Below, in pieces: positions 1 to 11,500 of a DNA stretch of 64,000 nucleotides. The position numbers were made by a program, and so were the translations under genes. Under the pieces are notes generated by a model. The model ran no database searches. It was given only the letters and a program-made list of their open reading frames with translations, and was not told the DNA's origin. Positions within the stretch are counted from its first letter, which is position 1; each line of letters opens with the position of its first letter. The stretch is taken from positions 248,001-312,000 of the forward strand of contig JANVFP010000024.1 in assembly GCA_027919835.1 (NCBI GenBank), written 5' to 3'. The stretch comes from Lentinula raphanica. Lineage: Eukaryota; Basidiomycota; Agaricomycetes; Agaricales; Omphalotaceae.

Positions 1-180
1 TTCGTTGGTATATAATGTGTCAATGTTGGGAAAGGCGTTGGAATCGTCATCAGCGCTTGAAACTGGTGTAAAAGACTCAGAAGGCGGCCTGGGCCCAGAA
101 AGCAGCTGCTGAGATGAAGACTCATAGCTGTTTTCAAAGCCAGGACTATAGTATTGAGGTTGCTGCTGGTGGTTCATCAT
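1..180 (-). CDS. N-terminus of an unrecognised Q/S/P-rich protein (partial)
   Basis: A reading frame on the minus strand starts with a double ATG at 175-180 and stays open for 60 codons to the window edge, so only the N-terminus is present. The peptide starts MMNHQQQPQYYSPGF and is rich in Gln, Ser, Pro and Tyr with an acidic stretch (ADDDSN). This low-complexity composition is common at the N-terminus of fungal regulators and of some large membrane enzymes, but no domain is visible, so no function is assigned. It is divergent from the integrase-core gene at 464 and shares the 181-463 spacer with it. Confidence 0.5.
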   Translation of the reverse strand, partial: MMNHQQQPQYYSPGFENSYESSSQQLLSGPRPPSESFTPVSSADDDSNAFPNIDTLYTNE

Positions 181-463
181 GAGCTAAAGGTAAGGCGCAT
201 TATCTGGATTAACGGCCAATAATGACAATTGGTTCCCACGCATGCCTTACCCGACACATTCTCTATCATCTTCCGTGTACTTTTCTTTGCTTTTCTTTCC
301 AACGACGAGAAATCAATATTCTTACACCTCAATTGTGGCTTCGTATAGCAATCCCGCCCAAAACCCTAATATGGATATCGGAAGCCGGGATTTTCATGAT
401 CGTCAAACCGGAATCGGAAAGTCAGGTACACGCACGTGAGAGCACTTCTCTCAAGTTTCAACC
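181..463. other. Spacer between divergent genes
   Basis: 283 bases between the minus-strand start at 180 and the plus-strand start at 464. Short overlapping frames here have no protein character. It presumably holds both promoters; no clear TATA box or repeat was seen. Confidence 0.4.
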
Positions 464-2409
464 ATGACGCGGCACTGGTCGCTGATATTCCATGCCATAT
501 TCCTCCCATTGTATATCGCTGTTGGCCTACACTTTTGCAGAGCCAACAATACCAATACTGGAGCAACCCCTTTTTCAACTTCAATTGAACTATTGCAAGA
601 GTTCCGACGACACTACCATGCATTCGATTCCGCTGTCCACCAAGTAGCGAATGACCAGACCGATGTCTTTCATCTACGGCTGTTGTTAGAAGACATTGAT
701 GAGTTCTCAACCCTCGTCTCTCAGGTAAGTGCTATCATAGTTATTCTTTCTCATACTAAATGGTGAATGTTGTCGAGCAGCATTCAAATGTATTCCCAGA
801 CGAATCTGAATGGCAACTTCTCTCCAGCAATCTCCAAGGGATGCGACTCGATATTCAAACACTTCATAACCGTCGCATTGAGGAGTCTCACCATGGGCAC
901 CCAGATGTTCTAACCTGGAGGCATAGTGGTTCAGCAGGTCGTCCTCGAGCAGACATTGACCCAGACTTTCTGCGATGGGCGTATACTCATCGTTCAGTCA
1001 CGGGAATAGCCGACTTCCTTGGTTTGAGCCGTAGAACTGTACGGAGGTCCCTCGTAGAATATGGCATCTCTAGACCAGGAGACGTCCCCTTTGAAGACCA
1101 GGTTCCGCATCATGTCGAAGGCCCCAGTAATCTTCCTCCCAAAATTGAAAATGCAGCAACCTTGATTGAATCTTCTTCTTCATCCACTCGTCGTTCCAAT
1201 ATGTCCAACGAAACCCTCGATTCATTTGTACGTTTATTGCGGTCACACTATCCTCGAGCAGGTATCCAGATGCTTCAAGGGATCCTTAGGAGGCTTGGGC
1301 AGGTGGTGTCATATGAGACTATTCGGCAGTCCCTTATGAGGGTGGATCCTCGGCAACGGGTCTTCGAGCGTCTCAGAATCCGTCGTCGTCGTTATACTGT
1401 GCCTGGGCCAAATTCTCTCTGGCACCATGACGGCCATCATCGTGAGGCCGATCTTCCTTCCATATCACGAGTTATCTAACTTTCTGTAGGTTTAATTAGG
1501 TGGGGAATCGTTATCCATGGTTTCATTGATGGGTATTCTCGAATGATCACTGCTCTTCGAGCAGCCAACAACAACCGTTCATCAACAGTTCTTTCCCTCT
1601 TCTTGTCTGCTGCATCAAGGTATGGAGTTCCCTCTCGTGTGTGCGGCGACCACGGAGTTGAGAACATATGGGTCGCTGCATTCATGGAACATGCTCGGGG
1701 ACCAGGGCGGGGATCATATATCTGGGGACGGTATGTAGCACTCGTTCTTTTCACTCAATTTATGCTCATTGACTGTTTCAGATCAGTACACAATGTTCGG
1801 ATTGAAAGATTATGGGTCGACGTGTCTACCTCCATAACCCAGCGTTGGAATGACTACTTCACTCACTTAGAGGTAGACCATCAGCTCGATGTGGACAACC
1901 GCAACCATATATGGCTCTTACAACATCTGTTCCTCGACGTCATCAATCAATCTCTGTATCTTTGGGCCGAAGGATGGAACTGTCATAGTCTCTCTCAGCG
2001 CCACAGTGACGGACCGACTCGTAGCCCAGAAGATTTGTTCGGCTTCGATATGCTCGCTCATGGCTTGCGAGGCGATGCATTGGATCAATTCACAATGACG
2101 GACGAGGAACTCCAAGTCTTCGGAGTTGACTGGGAAGCGCTCCAGGACGAAACACTACTCCAATCCCTTCATCAAAATTACGTGCACGAGCACGAACGCA
2201 ACACATGGCTTGGTCAACATGGACCTCCCGAAAACCTCAACGAAGTTCAGGTCGAGCCTCCTCTAGGATCAATGACCACTGGTGAAGCACAACTGATGGG
2301 AGAAGTCCTTCGCTCAGTCACCCGTACCGAGTCCGAAGAAGTCAATGTGGTGAACCTTTGGCGAGCTGCACTAGTATTCGCTCGAACTATTCATCCTGAT
2401 GCCTTCTAG
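464..2409 (+). CDS. Integrase-core (DDE) domain protein, four exons
   Basis: Exons 464-724, 781-1441, 1490-1730 and 1782-2409 join in phase to 596 codons. The middle contains a helix-turn-helix stretch (about residues 155-190, with SRRTVRRSL). A retroviral-type integrase fold follows. The first Asp is in WHHDGHH, and splicing of intron 2 creates [20 protein letters not shown]; the second Asp is in GDHGVEN and the Glu in RIERLW. The spliced junction matches the conserved DxNHKLIRW-like signature of the 'integrase core domain' family spread through agaric genomes, so the family call is firm. Whether it is a transposase of a mobile element or a captured gene is not known: no terminal repeats were found around it. 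The first exon begins with a hydrophobic run that could be misread as a signal peptide; the start codon is therefore the least certain part. Confidence 0.75.
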
Positions 2410-2466
2410 TAATTCCACTACATCTTATGTCCAGTTCTTTGAATGCATTGATTTTTTTGCTTTTGT

Positions 2467-3360
2467 TTGCAGCCTGAATTTGTTACTTGCCGTTACATGT
2501 ACGTCATTCTCTCCTTATCTTGCAAACTTGTGTAGTGTGTACTCAACACTCACGCAGTATATCGTACCCTGAAGCCACTTATCGTACCCATGAACCATTC
2601 CACGGACACTACACAACTACAGGACACTTCTTCTACTTGAATTTGTTACTTACCGTTACATGTACGTTATTTTCTCCATATCTTTTGAACCTGTGCAGTG
2701 TGTAATCAATGCTCGCACAAAAGATCGAACCCTGAACTTTGAAGCCACTTTAACACCCATGAACCATTCGGTTGAGCACGGACACTACACAACTACAGGA
2801 CATTCACAAATACAGGACCCTACCGAACCATAAGACAACCTACTACGGACACTACACAACTGCAGGACAAAACTCGGATGCATACCAGAAGGGACCCCTC
2901 TTACTTGAATTTGTTACTTACCGTTACAGGAGTCTCATGTGCGTCATTCGCTCTCTATTTCTTGTGAAGCTATGTGCTCAATACTCGCTCAGTATGTCGG
3001 ACTCTGGAACCACTTATCATATCCGTGAACCATTCAAACTACCGCGAACACCACACAAGTACGAGTCAACATGCAGACGTATATAAGAAGGGAATCGAGG
3101 TTCTTTTGCTCACCGTTATGAAGGTGTGTTGATTCATGTTCATCTTTTCCACGTCTTGCGAACTTACGTGCTTCATGCGCGGACACTACACAACTACAGG
3201 ACAACACTCGTATGCATACGAGAAGGGTCCCCTCTTACTTGAATTTGTTACTTACCGTTACATGGGTCTCATGTGCATTGTTCGCTCTATAGTTCTCGCA
3301 AACGCGTGCTGTGAGCTCTATGTTCGTTCAGGATGGCAGACCCTGAAACCACTTATCGTA
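2467..3360. repeat. Degenerate tandem repeat array (4-5 units)
   Basis: Two blocks recur in the same order. One is CGGACACTACACAACT with ACAGG after it, at 2603, 2779, 2846 and 3180. The other is CTTGAATTTGTTACTTACCG, at about 2636, 2904 and 3237, with a variant at about 2474. Between them lie related pieces (cattCGCTC, TGAAACCACTTATCGTA). Unit length varies from about 170 to 330 bases and copies have diverged. Open frames crossing the region (such as 2772-3086 and 3136-3549) are by-products of the repeat, not convincing genes. Confidence 0.7.
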
Positions 3361-3706
3361 TGTGTGTGTCCTCTGTGTCTCGTCCATTGCTTTTGCATTC
3401 CATTCTCAGCTTCCAATGCTGGGCTGTGCCTCAAACATTGTTTCGCGCCCCGCATTACATACAGCCAATTCAATATCTCCACCGAATCTTTAACGCAGCC
3501 GGAACACGTAGGCTGGGCTCTCTCTGTCAAGACTCAAGAACAATTGTAGATACCGGGGTTGAGGAGTTCGAAATCTAACAATGTAGGATCTCACAAAGCT
3601 TTTTTCCACGCCTCATCAAAACAAAGTTGCTCAATGTTTGGTTGTGTCGTTTCCTTCTTCCTTCCATCCCTCACTTTCATTCAACATACAGAACTTATAC
3701 ATCAAG

Positions 3707-3954
3707 ATGCTCGTTATTCGTACCACTGGGCCACGAAATCGCTATCATCCCTACCCCCGCCGCAATCCGATCGAATTACAGGTGTGTATCACAGTGTTTT
3801 TAGTCTATCGAGGTCAAAACTAATCAGTTTTTCCGCTAGCACCACGAACACAACGACGATTGGGCTTGGGCTTACTTTGAATTTGTGAGTAGAGCCTCTT
3901 CCTGATAGTGCAAGACTGAAAATCTACAACTAGGTCGCCGCTCTTTATGCATGA
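3707..3954 (+). CDS. Possible small spliced ORF or gene remnant
   Basis: Exons 3707-3781, 3840-3884 and 3934-3954 join in phase to a 46-codon peptide (MLVIRTTGPRNRYHPYP..., then HHEHNDDWAWAYFEF, then VAALYA and a TGA). The frame stays protein-like after the TGA (KQKQLYGQFKSL), so the stop may be a CGA-to-TGA mutation in a longer gene whose last part, ending at 4244, is also protein-like (YTALFGSLAQS...). The outer inverted-repeat element begins 30 bases further on. No family is recognised. The introns have good borders, but the model is weak. Confidence 0.3.
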
Positions 3955-4274
3955 AAACAGAAACAACTCTATGGCCAGTTCAAGTCTCTTGTGTCTCTTG
4001 TGTCGCATCGCGAGTATCTCCCAAATCGTTGCCTTCTCGTCTGCACAGCTCACTAGTTCTCATAGCCGTCTCTTCACTTGGCTCGAATAATCCCCGCTAC
4101 ACCGCTCTTTTTGGTTCTCTAGCTCAATCCATCTGTATAGCCCACGTCTTCGAAGAAGTGGACCGATATCTGTGGTCGCGATTATCTTTTCTCAAATTGG
4201 TACCGGGAGGCTTAACTATTCTATTCGGTGCGTTTTTCGTATAATGCTTTGGCCGCTGTAGCCTGATGAGTTCA

Positions 4275-4324
4275 CTTTAAACAAGCCATGGCTTGCCCAT
4301 CCAGAGTTTAAACATGTTTAAATA
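4275..4324 (+). repeat. Left terminal inverted repeat of outer element
   Basis: Begins CTTTAAACA and contains ATGGCTTGCCCATCC followed by two GTTTAAA cores. It matches the reverse complement of 23173-23222 with four mismatches. Confidence 0.75.
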
Positions 4325-4616
4325 TCTTCATTCACTGTACTACAACATACTAGATACACTACTGTTTAAACTACCTACTTGTTTAAATAAAGCTGTTTAA
4401 ACAGAATGGATTGAAACTTACATTATATAGGCCTCTTGAAATATCGGAGTCTGTTTAAACAAAAGTTGTATTAAACAACTCACTATCAAACAGATGAGTT
4501 GTGTTTAAATACCAACAGATCTGGAACAACGCGCACCGAAACATATCCACCTGTTTAATCCAATTTTAAGTGCCAAAGTCCACTTCACATATTTTAAACA
4601 ACTCACGTTTAATCAT
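4306..4616. repeat. Left subterminal GTTTAAAC cluster
   Basis: The exact palindrome GTTTAAAC lies at 4306, 4364, 4395 and 4453, with variants (GTTTAAAT, GTTTAAT, TTTTAAAC, ATTAAAC) at about 4316, 4381, 4470, 4502, 4552, 4593 and 4610. The right end has exact copies at 23111, 23157 and 23184. Subterminal motifs of this kind usually bind transposase. Confidence 0.65.
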
Positions 4617-4787
4617 CCAGGAAGACTTCACACCTGCGTCAAGTCAAGTCTGATGGTTTTAATAGGTAGCGAAAGTCGGCGGCAGGGTTCGTATAATACA
4701 TACCTTTGTTTCTCCTGGTTCGAATTGAGATTTACCCGATGTCTTGTTTGGTAAGGGCCAAGCTTCAAGGCGCAATGGTATTGCAGC

Positions 4788-4791
4788 ACGA
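4788..4791. other. Target-site duplication ACGA, left copy
   Basis: ACGA directly precedes the 5' LTR (TGTTG...) and the same four bases directly follow the 3' LTR at 22161-22164. A 4-bp duplication fits Ty3/gypsy integration. Confidence 0.7.
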
Positions 4792-6490
4792 TGTTGCGCG
4801 GTTTTTCCGCGCAGGCGTGCAATGATCAAAAAGATCAACTTAGACCGTTGCATAGTATCAATAAGGACTGTAGTGAGCCCGAACTAGCAGTCAAACTTGT
4901 ATCAGTATAAGCTAGGATACAGATCCTTTGGCAGGATCAGCCATAAATATCCACTTAGAGCTATTGCTCGCACCCTTGGTCGGGGATCCTTCAAGAATGC
5001 TGACTACTGGTACGAGCACACCAAGGGAATATCGACTTAGTCTCAAGATCTGCCGGATCGGCACAACTGAGTTTGGTACTTGGCTGTGATGACGGAAATT
5101 TCACTTGATCTAGCAGATCAGACACGATGAGAACCTATCCGGACGAGTCACCGCACGGAAACCCTACGCAAAGTAGCGGAAACCGTCGGAAACATGATGA
5201 TCTAGCATTTCCGTGGCAGTACGGGTGAAACCCGCGACGGAAACACGCATATGTTCAAGTTCTAAACTGGGATATAGCGTATGCTATGTACAGCTTTGAC
5301 CAGCACTCACGGAAATGCGCGGAAACCTACGGAAAACACTTCTGAAGCATTTACCTTCGTTATCCGCTCCAGAACACCAGGCTATATGCATACCGTTCGA
5401 AAGCTACGGACCAGACCTACTTGATCCGCGAGATCAACCACTGTTACGAGTCTATCTCATTAACTTGGGGAGACCACTACCATTCCGCGGAAGCAAATTC
5501 GTCGGAAACACTTGAGCAACACAGGCAGGAGCCACTCTGACGAGTTAGGCACCCTAGCATGTGGATGCCGCACAGACCATGGTCGGAACTTGCTTGGTCT
5601 TCTAGATCTGGCGAAAGTACGACGAAATACGGACAAGTTTCATCTTTTTCTCTGTTTTCCTTACTATTTCCTTGCGTGTTCGTATAGTTTCAGTCATATT
5701 TTACTATTTAAGTGTATATTATCGGACTCCGTCCGTAGAAATAGCTAGATCTACTAGATCAAGGACAAATATGGGTATTGGACTTTTCGTAGTGTACTTA
5801 AAGACCTGTATCCGCACAAATGAAAGAAGTTTCGCGCCCAGATCTCTCTGAACTGGTAATCCTTTTCATCCATACGTGGGAGTAAAGGCTTCTAAGCCGT
5901 ACCGGACCTTGCAGATTAAGTGTGTTACTTCATCGCGATAAGCCCGACTTTTGAGTGGTTTGACTTGGTGTCTGTCACTTGCTAGTTGAAGGTAGACTCC
6001 GTTCCGGAGATACAGAGGACTTGGTCTCAGGTTGTGCCGAGTGAACGTGCAGAGTTTTGGTGGCTCTGTTCAAGTTGACACGTAGTGATTGGTGATCTGC
6101 GTGATCTTCGAGGTTTTACTGAGAATAGTGATCAGTACTGCTTCACCCGGGAGCGGAATCGATTGGTTTACCATAACGTCTGGTACCCCGTTGCTTTCCG
6201 AGCCTAAAAACCCTTATCCGAGCGGAAGCCGTTCAAAACAAACCCCTTAGTCCAGATCTTACGACTGGTATATCCATGTCACTTCGTTCTGCTGACCAGT
6301 ATTGCTGATCTAAAAGATCTTACAAGACTGCGTTCGACTTGAGATATAAGATAGTGCGGAATCTCTGACAACGCCCCACACCTCGCTATAAATACAATTT
6401 GATTGACGAATCCGTGAAGTCGTACTCTGTGTTCGTGCTAAGTGACCTGTCATAAGGCATTATACTAAGAACCGACTAAATACCTCGTTA
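4792..6490 (+). repeat. 5' LTR
   Basis: 1699 bases, starting TGTTGCGCGG and ending CTCGTTA (TG...TA rather than TG...CA). Only two differences from the 3' LTR were noticed: A versus G near 6272/21942 and one A fewer in an A run near 6204/21874. It holds six GATC-N5-GATC motifs (4824, 5047, 5107, 5423, 5748, 6307) and a cluster of CGGAAA motifs at 5090-5510. Confidence 0.92.
6387..6394 (+). promoter_or_regulatory. TATA box of the LTR promoter
   Basis: TATAAATA lies 96 bases before the LTR end; the same sequence is at 22057-22064 in the 3' LTR. This position implies a U3 of about 1.63 kb and short R and U5 segments. The start site itself is inferred. Confidence 0.6.
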
Positions 6491-6492
6491 TC

Positions 6493-6510
6493 TGGAGCCC
6501 ACCGCGAGGG
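6493..6510 (+). other. Primer binding site
   Basis: TGGAGCCCACCGCGAGGG starts two bases after the 5' LTR. Beginning with TGG, it can pair with a tRNA 3' end (CCA). The tRNA species is not assigned. Confidence 0.65.
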
Positions 6511-6933
6511 GTGGAATCTATATTTTGGTCGAACTCGAGAGATCTTCTTGATTTCTCAAAACTACTGCCTTTGATCGAATTTATTTGATCATTAAAAATA
6601 GCTCCAAGAGCTACTCGGACTTCGAAGAACGCGGGCTCAGCAGATTTCTTTGATCCAGCGATACAAGCTTCAGATCAGCGAAAGCGCGCAACAAAGAAAC
6701 CCTCTGTACCTGTTTACGATCCGAGAAACCTCGGAAGAGCGAGTACTAGCAATCCAGATAACGGGAGAGCTCCTAGACCATCTTCGGAACAACCAGTAAC
6801 GAAGAGATCTAACGTAGTGCCAGGAAACGGTAGACAGAAGGCAGCTACTGTTGGACCAGATCCGCAATCTAGTTCAGATCCTACATTACAACCCGAACCA
6901 TTTGATTTGATACGACTGTTTTTACCCAACAAT

Positions 6934-8505
6934 ATGTCCGAAGTGCATAACGGAAATGATCAGGGAGCCGCGGGAGCGAATGCTAACGCACCAGCAAACC
7001 CGGCTGCCCAACAAAAACGACCGGAGGATCAACTCGACATCATAAGGATGCTTGGTCCTCCTGAACTGACTCCTGCGGAACAAGCAGAGTATAACAATAC
7101 CAAGTTTCCGCTTACGCACAAAACTGCTATGATCCTGGACTTGGCCAATCCGAGCATGATCCCCGAGTGGGTGAGGTTCTGTTTGAACACGTTCCAGGCT
7201 ACGGAAGTTACCTCCGAGAAGGTGAAGATGCAAAAGATCTTTTCTTGGATGACCCTTCAGACCAAGCAGGCTCTCGAGCATCTTCCCGGCGCGCAGGAGG
7301 GAAGGGAAGACGCGGACTGTTTCCTGCGTTCCCTGTGTGAAAGATTCCCGGCATCTCTAGGAAGACCAATGGGTTCGAAGAATACGCTCTTGCAGATCGT
7401 ACAGAACTATGCTCCTTTGGGTGTCCGGGACGGAGATAGGTTGCTCGGATATTGTTTGCTGATGGAGGTAGAAGCCAATAAGTTGTTGAAACCGCCTCCG
7501 GCGATAGGAAACACGGAATTGGTGTCTCTTTTCCTGTCAGCATTCGATGACGAGTTACGGAAAGCTGTGAACCGTAAGGTTCAACAGCAGGTACCTGCTT
7601 TCCGCGTAGAGAAACGTCGGGTCGATGATCCATATCTGTTCATAGAGTACAAGGAAGCAGCAGAGGCCGTAGCAAGGCACCCACCCTTGGAATCGTTGTA
7701 CCGGACGGTAACAAGTCGGGATGGGGTGGTCTTCAATGCGGAAACCCACTCAAGAGGAGGCGTATACGTTCCGATTGGTGGTCCTCCGGTGATCAAAGAA
7801 GAAGTACCGGATCTCTCGCATTTCTTCCGGTCTACAAGTAAGCCCGTTGAAGTGAAACGAGAGGCGTCCGAGGAAACGGAAAGAGCACTAGCTGCAAACA
7901 GGGACCAGTACAGTGTGTTGGTCAAAGATTTGGGAGCACTTAAGGCTACCTACAAAGAGGAACTTGAGACGTTGGCTCAAATGCTGGCTAATATCAAGAC
8001 CGGAAATGTTCAACCTGCGCAACGGGTGCAGCCCCAGGCTGTCGCTTCTGGTAGTAGTAATCCCGGAAACAGTGGGCCTCCCCGCGGAATCATTAACACG
8101 AATCCAAATAATGCACAAGGTCAAAGGTCTGAGATGTTGTGTTTCCTGTGTCGGGAACCGAACCATATGATGCAAAGTTGTCCAATGTTCTTGGAACTCT
8201 TAGGGAAAGGTTGGATTATGCGTGATCCGCAAGATCCAAAGCATCTTAAGTTGAAGGATGGGTCTCCGCTACCGAACAACTTCGGAAGTGAGAGTAGATA
8301 CCAAAAGATCATGAAATATGGTCAGGCCAAAGGATGGCCCGAGGTTTCGACGATGATGAACGAGATGATCCCGGACAATGAGGATTACTCGGAACAGTTG
8401 GCCGGATCCCCAGCTTGGATGGTCATTGCCAATCTGGCGGAGATGGTGCAAGGGAGATCTAGCAATAGTGTGGCTACGGTGTACACGAACGAGTCGGGAA
8501 ACTGA
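6934..8505 (+). CDS. gag: Gag polyprotein
   Basis: 524 codons from the first in-frame ATG (6934, MSEVHNGNDQG). A retrotransposon gag helical region lies at about residues 40-250 (IPEWVRFCLNTFQA... FLRSLCERFP). A CCHC zinc knuckle follows (CFLCREPNHMMQSC, CX2CX4HX4C), a nucleic-acid binding motif typical of Gag. The frame is open upstream as far as 6589 with a basic, proline-rich, protein-like sequence but no ATG, so an upstream non-AUG start or a spliced leader would add up to 115 residues. It stops eight bases before the pol ATG, which is in another frame. Confidence 0.85.
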   Translation: MSEVHNGNDQGAAGANANAPANPAAQQKRPEDQLDIIRMLGPPELTPAEQAEYNNTKFPLTHKTAMILDLANPSMIPEWVRFCLNTFQATEVTSEKVKMQKIFSWMTLQTKQALEHLPGAQEGREDADCFLRSLCERFPASLGRPMGSKNTLLQIVQNYAPLGVRDGDRLLGYCLLMEVEANKLLKPPPAIGNTELVSLFLSAFDDELRKAVNRKVQQQVPAFRVEKRRVDDPYLFIEYKEAAEAVARHPPLESLYRTVTSRDGVVFNAETHSRGGVYVPIGGPPVIKEEVPDLSHFFRSTSKPVEVKREASEETERALAANRDQYSVLVKDLGALKATYKEELETLAQMLANIKTGNVQPAQRVQPQAVASGSSNPGNSGPPRGIINTNPNNAQGQRSEMLCFLCREPNHMMQSCPMFLELLGKGWIMRDPQDPKHLKLKDGSPLPNNFGSESRYQKIMKYGQAKGWPEVSTMMNEMIPDNEDYSEQLAGSPAWMVIANLAEMVQGRSSNSVATVYTNESGN

Positions 8506-8513
8506 GGAATCCA

Positions 8514-11500
8514 ATGATTGAGTTGACCTCTGGGCCAAGGACACGGTCTCAGCAACAGGCAACAACTCATGAGGGTGCCCCAAAGCCTAACTCACCAAAA
8601 GCAATACCTGCCGTCAAGAATAAACGCTTTGACGGGGTGCATATACCCATAGATCGAAATAACCCTAGTAAAAACAAAACATCCGAAAAACCAAAGTCCA
8701 ATCCGGACAATTCTACGCCTAATCATGACAGATCTGCTGAATCAGACCCCAATTCTTCTCAATCACTGAGGGAAGCTGCTTTGGAAAGGATACAGTCAGT
8801 GACCATTGACAATTTAACGGATGAGAGTGCGTTAGGTTCGGAACGCGAGCCTGATCAGACAGATCAACGGAAATCGAAGCAAGTACGATTCCGCGATCTG
8901 TCACCTCCTCGTACGGAAAATCCGAGAAGACCATTTGATGATGTTCAGCCCAGGGAAGTTACACCTCACCCTCGAAATCAACCAAAGCCGGAAAAGATAC
9001 CTGAATCTAAGGGATCTTCGAAGGCACCAAAATACAGGCTGCAGAATGAACTGTTCACGCCTGGTCTAGAGGAAGAGCTTGCTGACCGGATAGTGCGAAA
9101 GACGATTGAATTGACTTCTTCCGAAGCTTTACAGCTTTCGGGGAAGATCAGGCAGATCGTAGCACGAAAGATACGGAATAAGCGAGTACTTCCGCAAGAT
9201 CGAAAGAAAATGCTGCTGAACGTGGCTGATCAACAAGATCTAGCTACGGAAACCCTTTCAAATGATGATTCCGAAGACGAACAAGTCATTTCCGTGGATG
9301 ATCTAGCATTACCCGAAGCTTGGGCTTTTGAAAGATTATCTGAGGATCGGGATGGGATGAAAGCAGGAGCGTTTGTTCAAGTAGATCCAGTAGAATCATT
9401 CTTAAGTGATGTCGATGAGAATGATGAACGACGAGATATGACCATAGTTGCTACCATAGGCAATGGTCTCCGTGCAGTGTGGCCTGTTGTGAATGATCGG
9501 GAAGATCTCGAAGTAGAGAACCTCCTGGACTCAGGATCACAGATAGTCGCAATCGATATGAGCGTGGCGTTAGGCTTAGGTCTAGGTTGGGATCCCGGAA
9601 TCACCATACAGATGCAAAATGTACATGGCGGGATCGCGCGGACCAAAGGTTTAGCCCGAAATGTGCCCTTTCGATTTGGACCAGTCACAGTGTATTTGCA
9701 GTTACATGTTCAAGAAAAGGCTCCCTTCGAAATACTGTTGGGACGTCCGTTTGATGTGTTAACTGAGAGTGTCATTCAGACTTTTGGATCGGGAGATCAG
9801 GAACTTACGATTACGGATCCGAATACTGGAAAACGGTATACCATGGGTACATATCCAAAGGACATGGCCGAGAGCACCAAGAAAGGTGGTGGAACGAAAA
9901 GTATCACAGCCAACTCAACAGTTGCAACCCGAATCAAGACGGGAAGACACTCACGAGGAGGCAGAGAAAGTTCCGCAACCAAATTTTTGAATAACCTCTG
10001 GGATCTGAGTAGCGACCAGGGAGAGGTAGAAATCGCTCTTAGTGGGTACTGGGATGCTCAAGCGGAGGAAGTGGTTATAGAGTCGAATCAGGTGAAACGA
10101 GGTACCTTCTCCGATGAAGAATTAGCGGACGTGTATGTACAGTGCTGTCTGCCAACGATCGAGAAGTCACACCCCGGAATTGCCGAAACCATATCACTAT
10201 ACCTGAACAAAGGTGTAGATCATCAACAAAATCGTGTGATCAACCCATGGAAGGAAGGATTCAGAGCTGATCCGACCGTTGAGGACCTGAAGGAGACCTT
10301 TTACCAGTCCATGACAAAGGATGTTAGGTGGAAAGACTTACACGGGTTAACTCGTCCATATGATAACACGGAAGATCTACCAGATCAAGTAGATCAAACA
10401 AAAGATGCGGAATTGTCTTCAATGACCCAAGATTTGGAGGCTGCGATGCATCGTGTTAAGCTCTGGGAACTCAAGAACGAGACGATTGACCAGCATATAT
10501 GCGCATATAATGATGTGTTTTTGCCAGATCAGCCAGTTTCGGTCTTCGGTTCTCGAAAATATAAGCCTGTAGCGGTGAAAGTTCGCCCTGTCAAGGCTGA
10601 TTTACCGGAAGAATTCCGTGTGCGGAGACACATTTACGGGGATCCTTTGGCTGATCTACCAGATCTACCAACTCATCCTCCGGAATTCACGCCGGGTATT
10701 CGGTATACGCAAGAACGGAAAGAGATCATCGAGAAAAACCATGCGGAAGGTTTCCTTACGGACGAGGAAATGAAGCTAGTTCATCATATGATGAAGTTGC
10801 AGGAAATGGGTTTTGCTTGGGAAGCCTCCGAGGGCGGAACATTCAGAGAGGACTTCTTTCCTCCCGTGAAAATTCCGGTCATACCTCATGAGCCCTGGGT
10901 CGAACAAATATTCCAATTCCTCCCGGAATCTTCGAAAAGGTTTGTAAGATCATCAAGGATAAGATTGATGCTGGAGTTTATGAACCATCTTGCTCGAGCT
11001 ATCGTTCAAAATGGTTTTGTGTGGTCAAGAAGATGGAACGAGTCTTCGTTTAGTACATAGTTTGGAACCCTGAACAAGGTGACCATTCAACACTCCGGGA
11101 TTCCTCCTGCTACTGCGGATATTGCTCGTCATTTTGCGGGTCGTGCCTGTGGTGGTTTGTTGGATATCTATGTGGGTTATGATGAACGACCACTCGATGT
11201 TAGTTCGCGAGATCTGACGACATTCCAAACTCCGTACGGACCACACCGTCTCGTAAAGTTGCCTATGGGTTGGACGAACTCTGTTCCGATATTCCATGAC
11301 GATGTAACTTACATGATGCGAGATGAAATTCCGGAATATACTATTCCTTACGTCGATGATGTTCCTATCAGAGGCCCCGGGACTCGTTATGAATTACCGG
11401 GCGGCGGATACGAAACTATCCCTGAAAATCCTTTGATCAGACGATTTGTCTGGGAGCATCTCCAAAATGTGAACCGAATCATTCAGCGGATGCGGTATTG

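Noticed and set aside
2772..3549. Plus-strand frames of 104 and 137 codons
   Set aside because: They run across the tandem repeat units and repeat the same peptide blocks; no sign of a real gene.
2410..3560. CRISPR-like array
   Set aside because: Units are long, uneven and diverged, and the genome is clearly eukaryotic.
4719..4735. GGTTCGAAT as a tRNA B box
   Set aside because: The sequence departs from the B-box consensus after GGTTCGAAT, and no A box or cloverleaf could be drawn around it.
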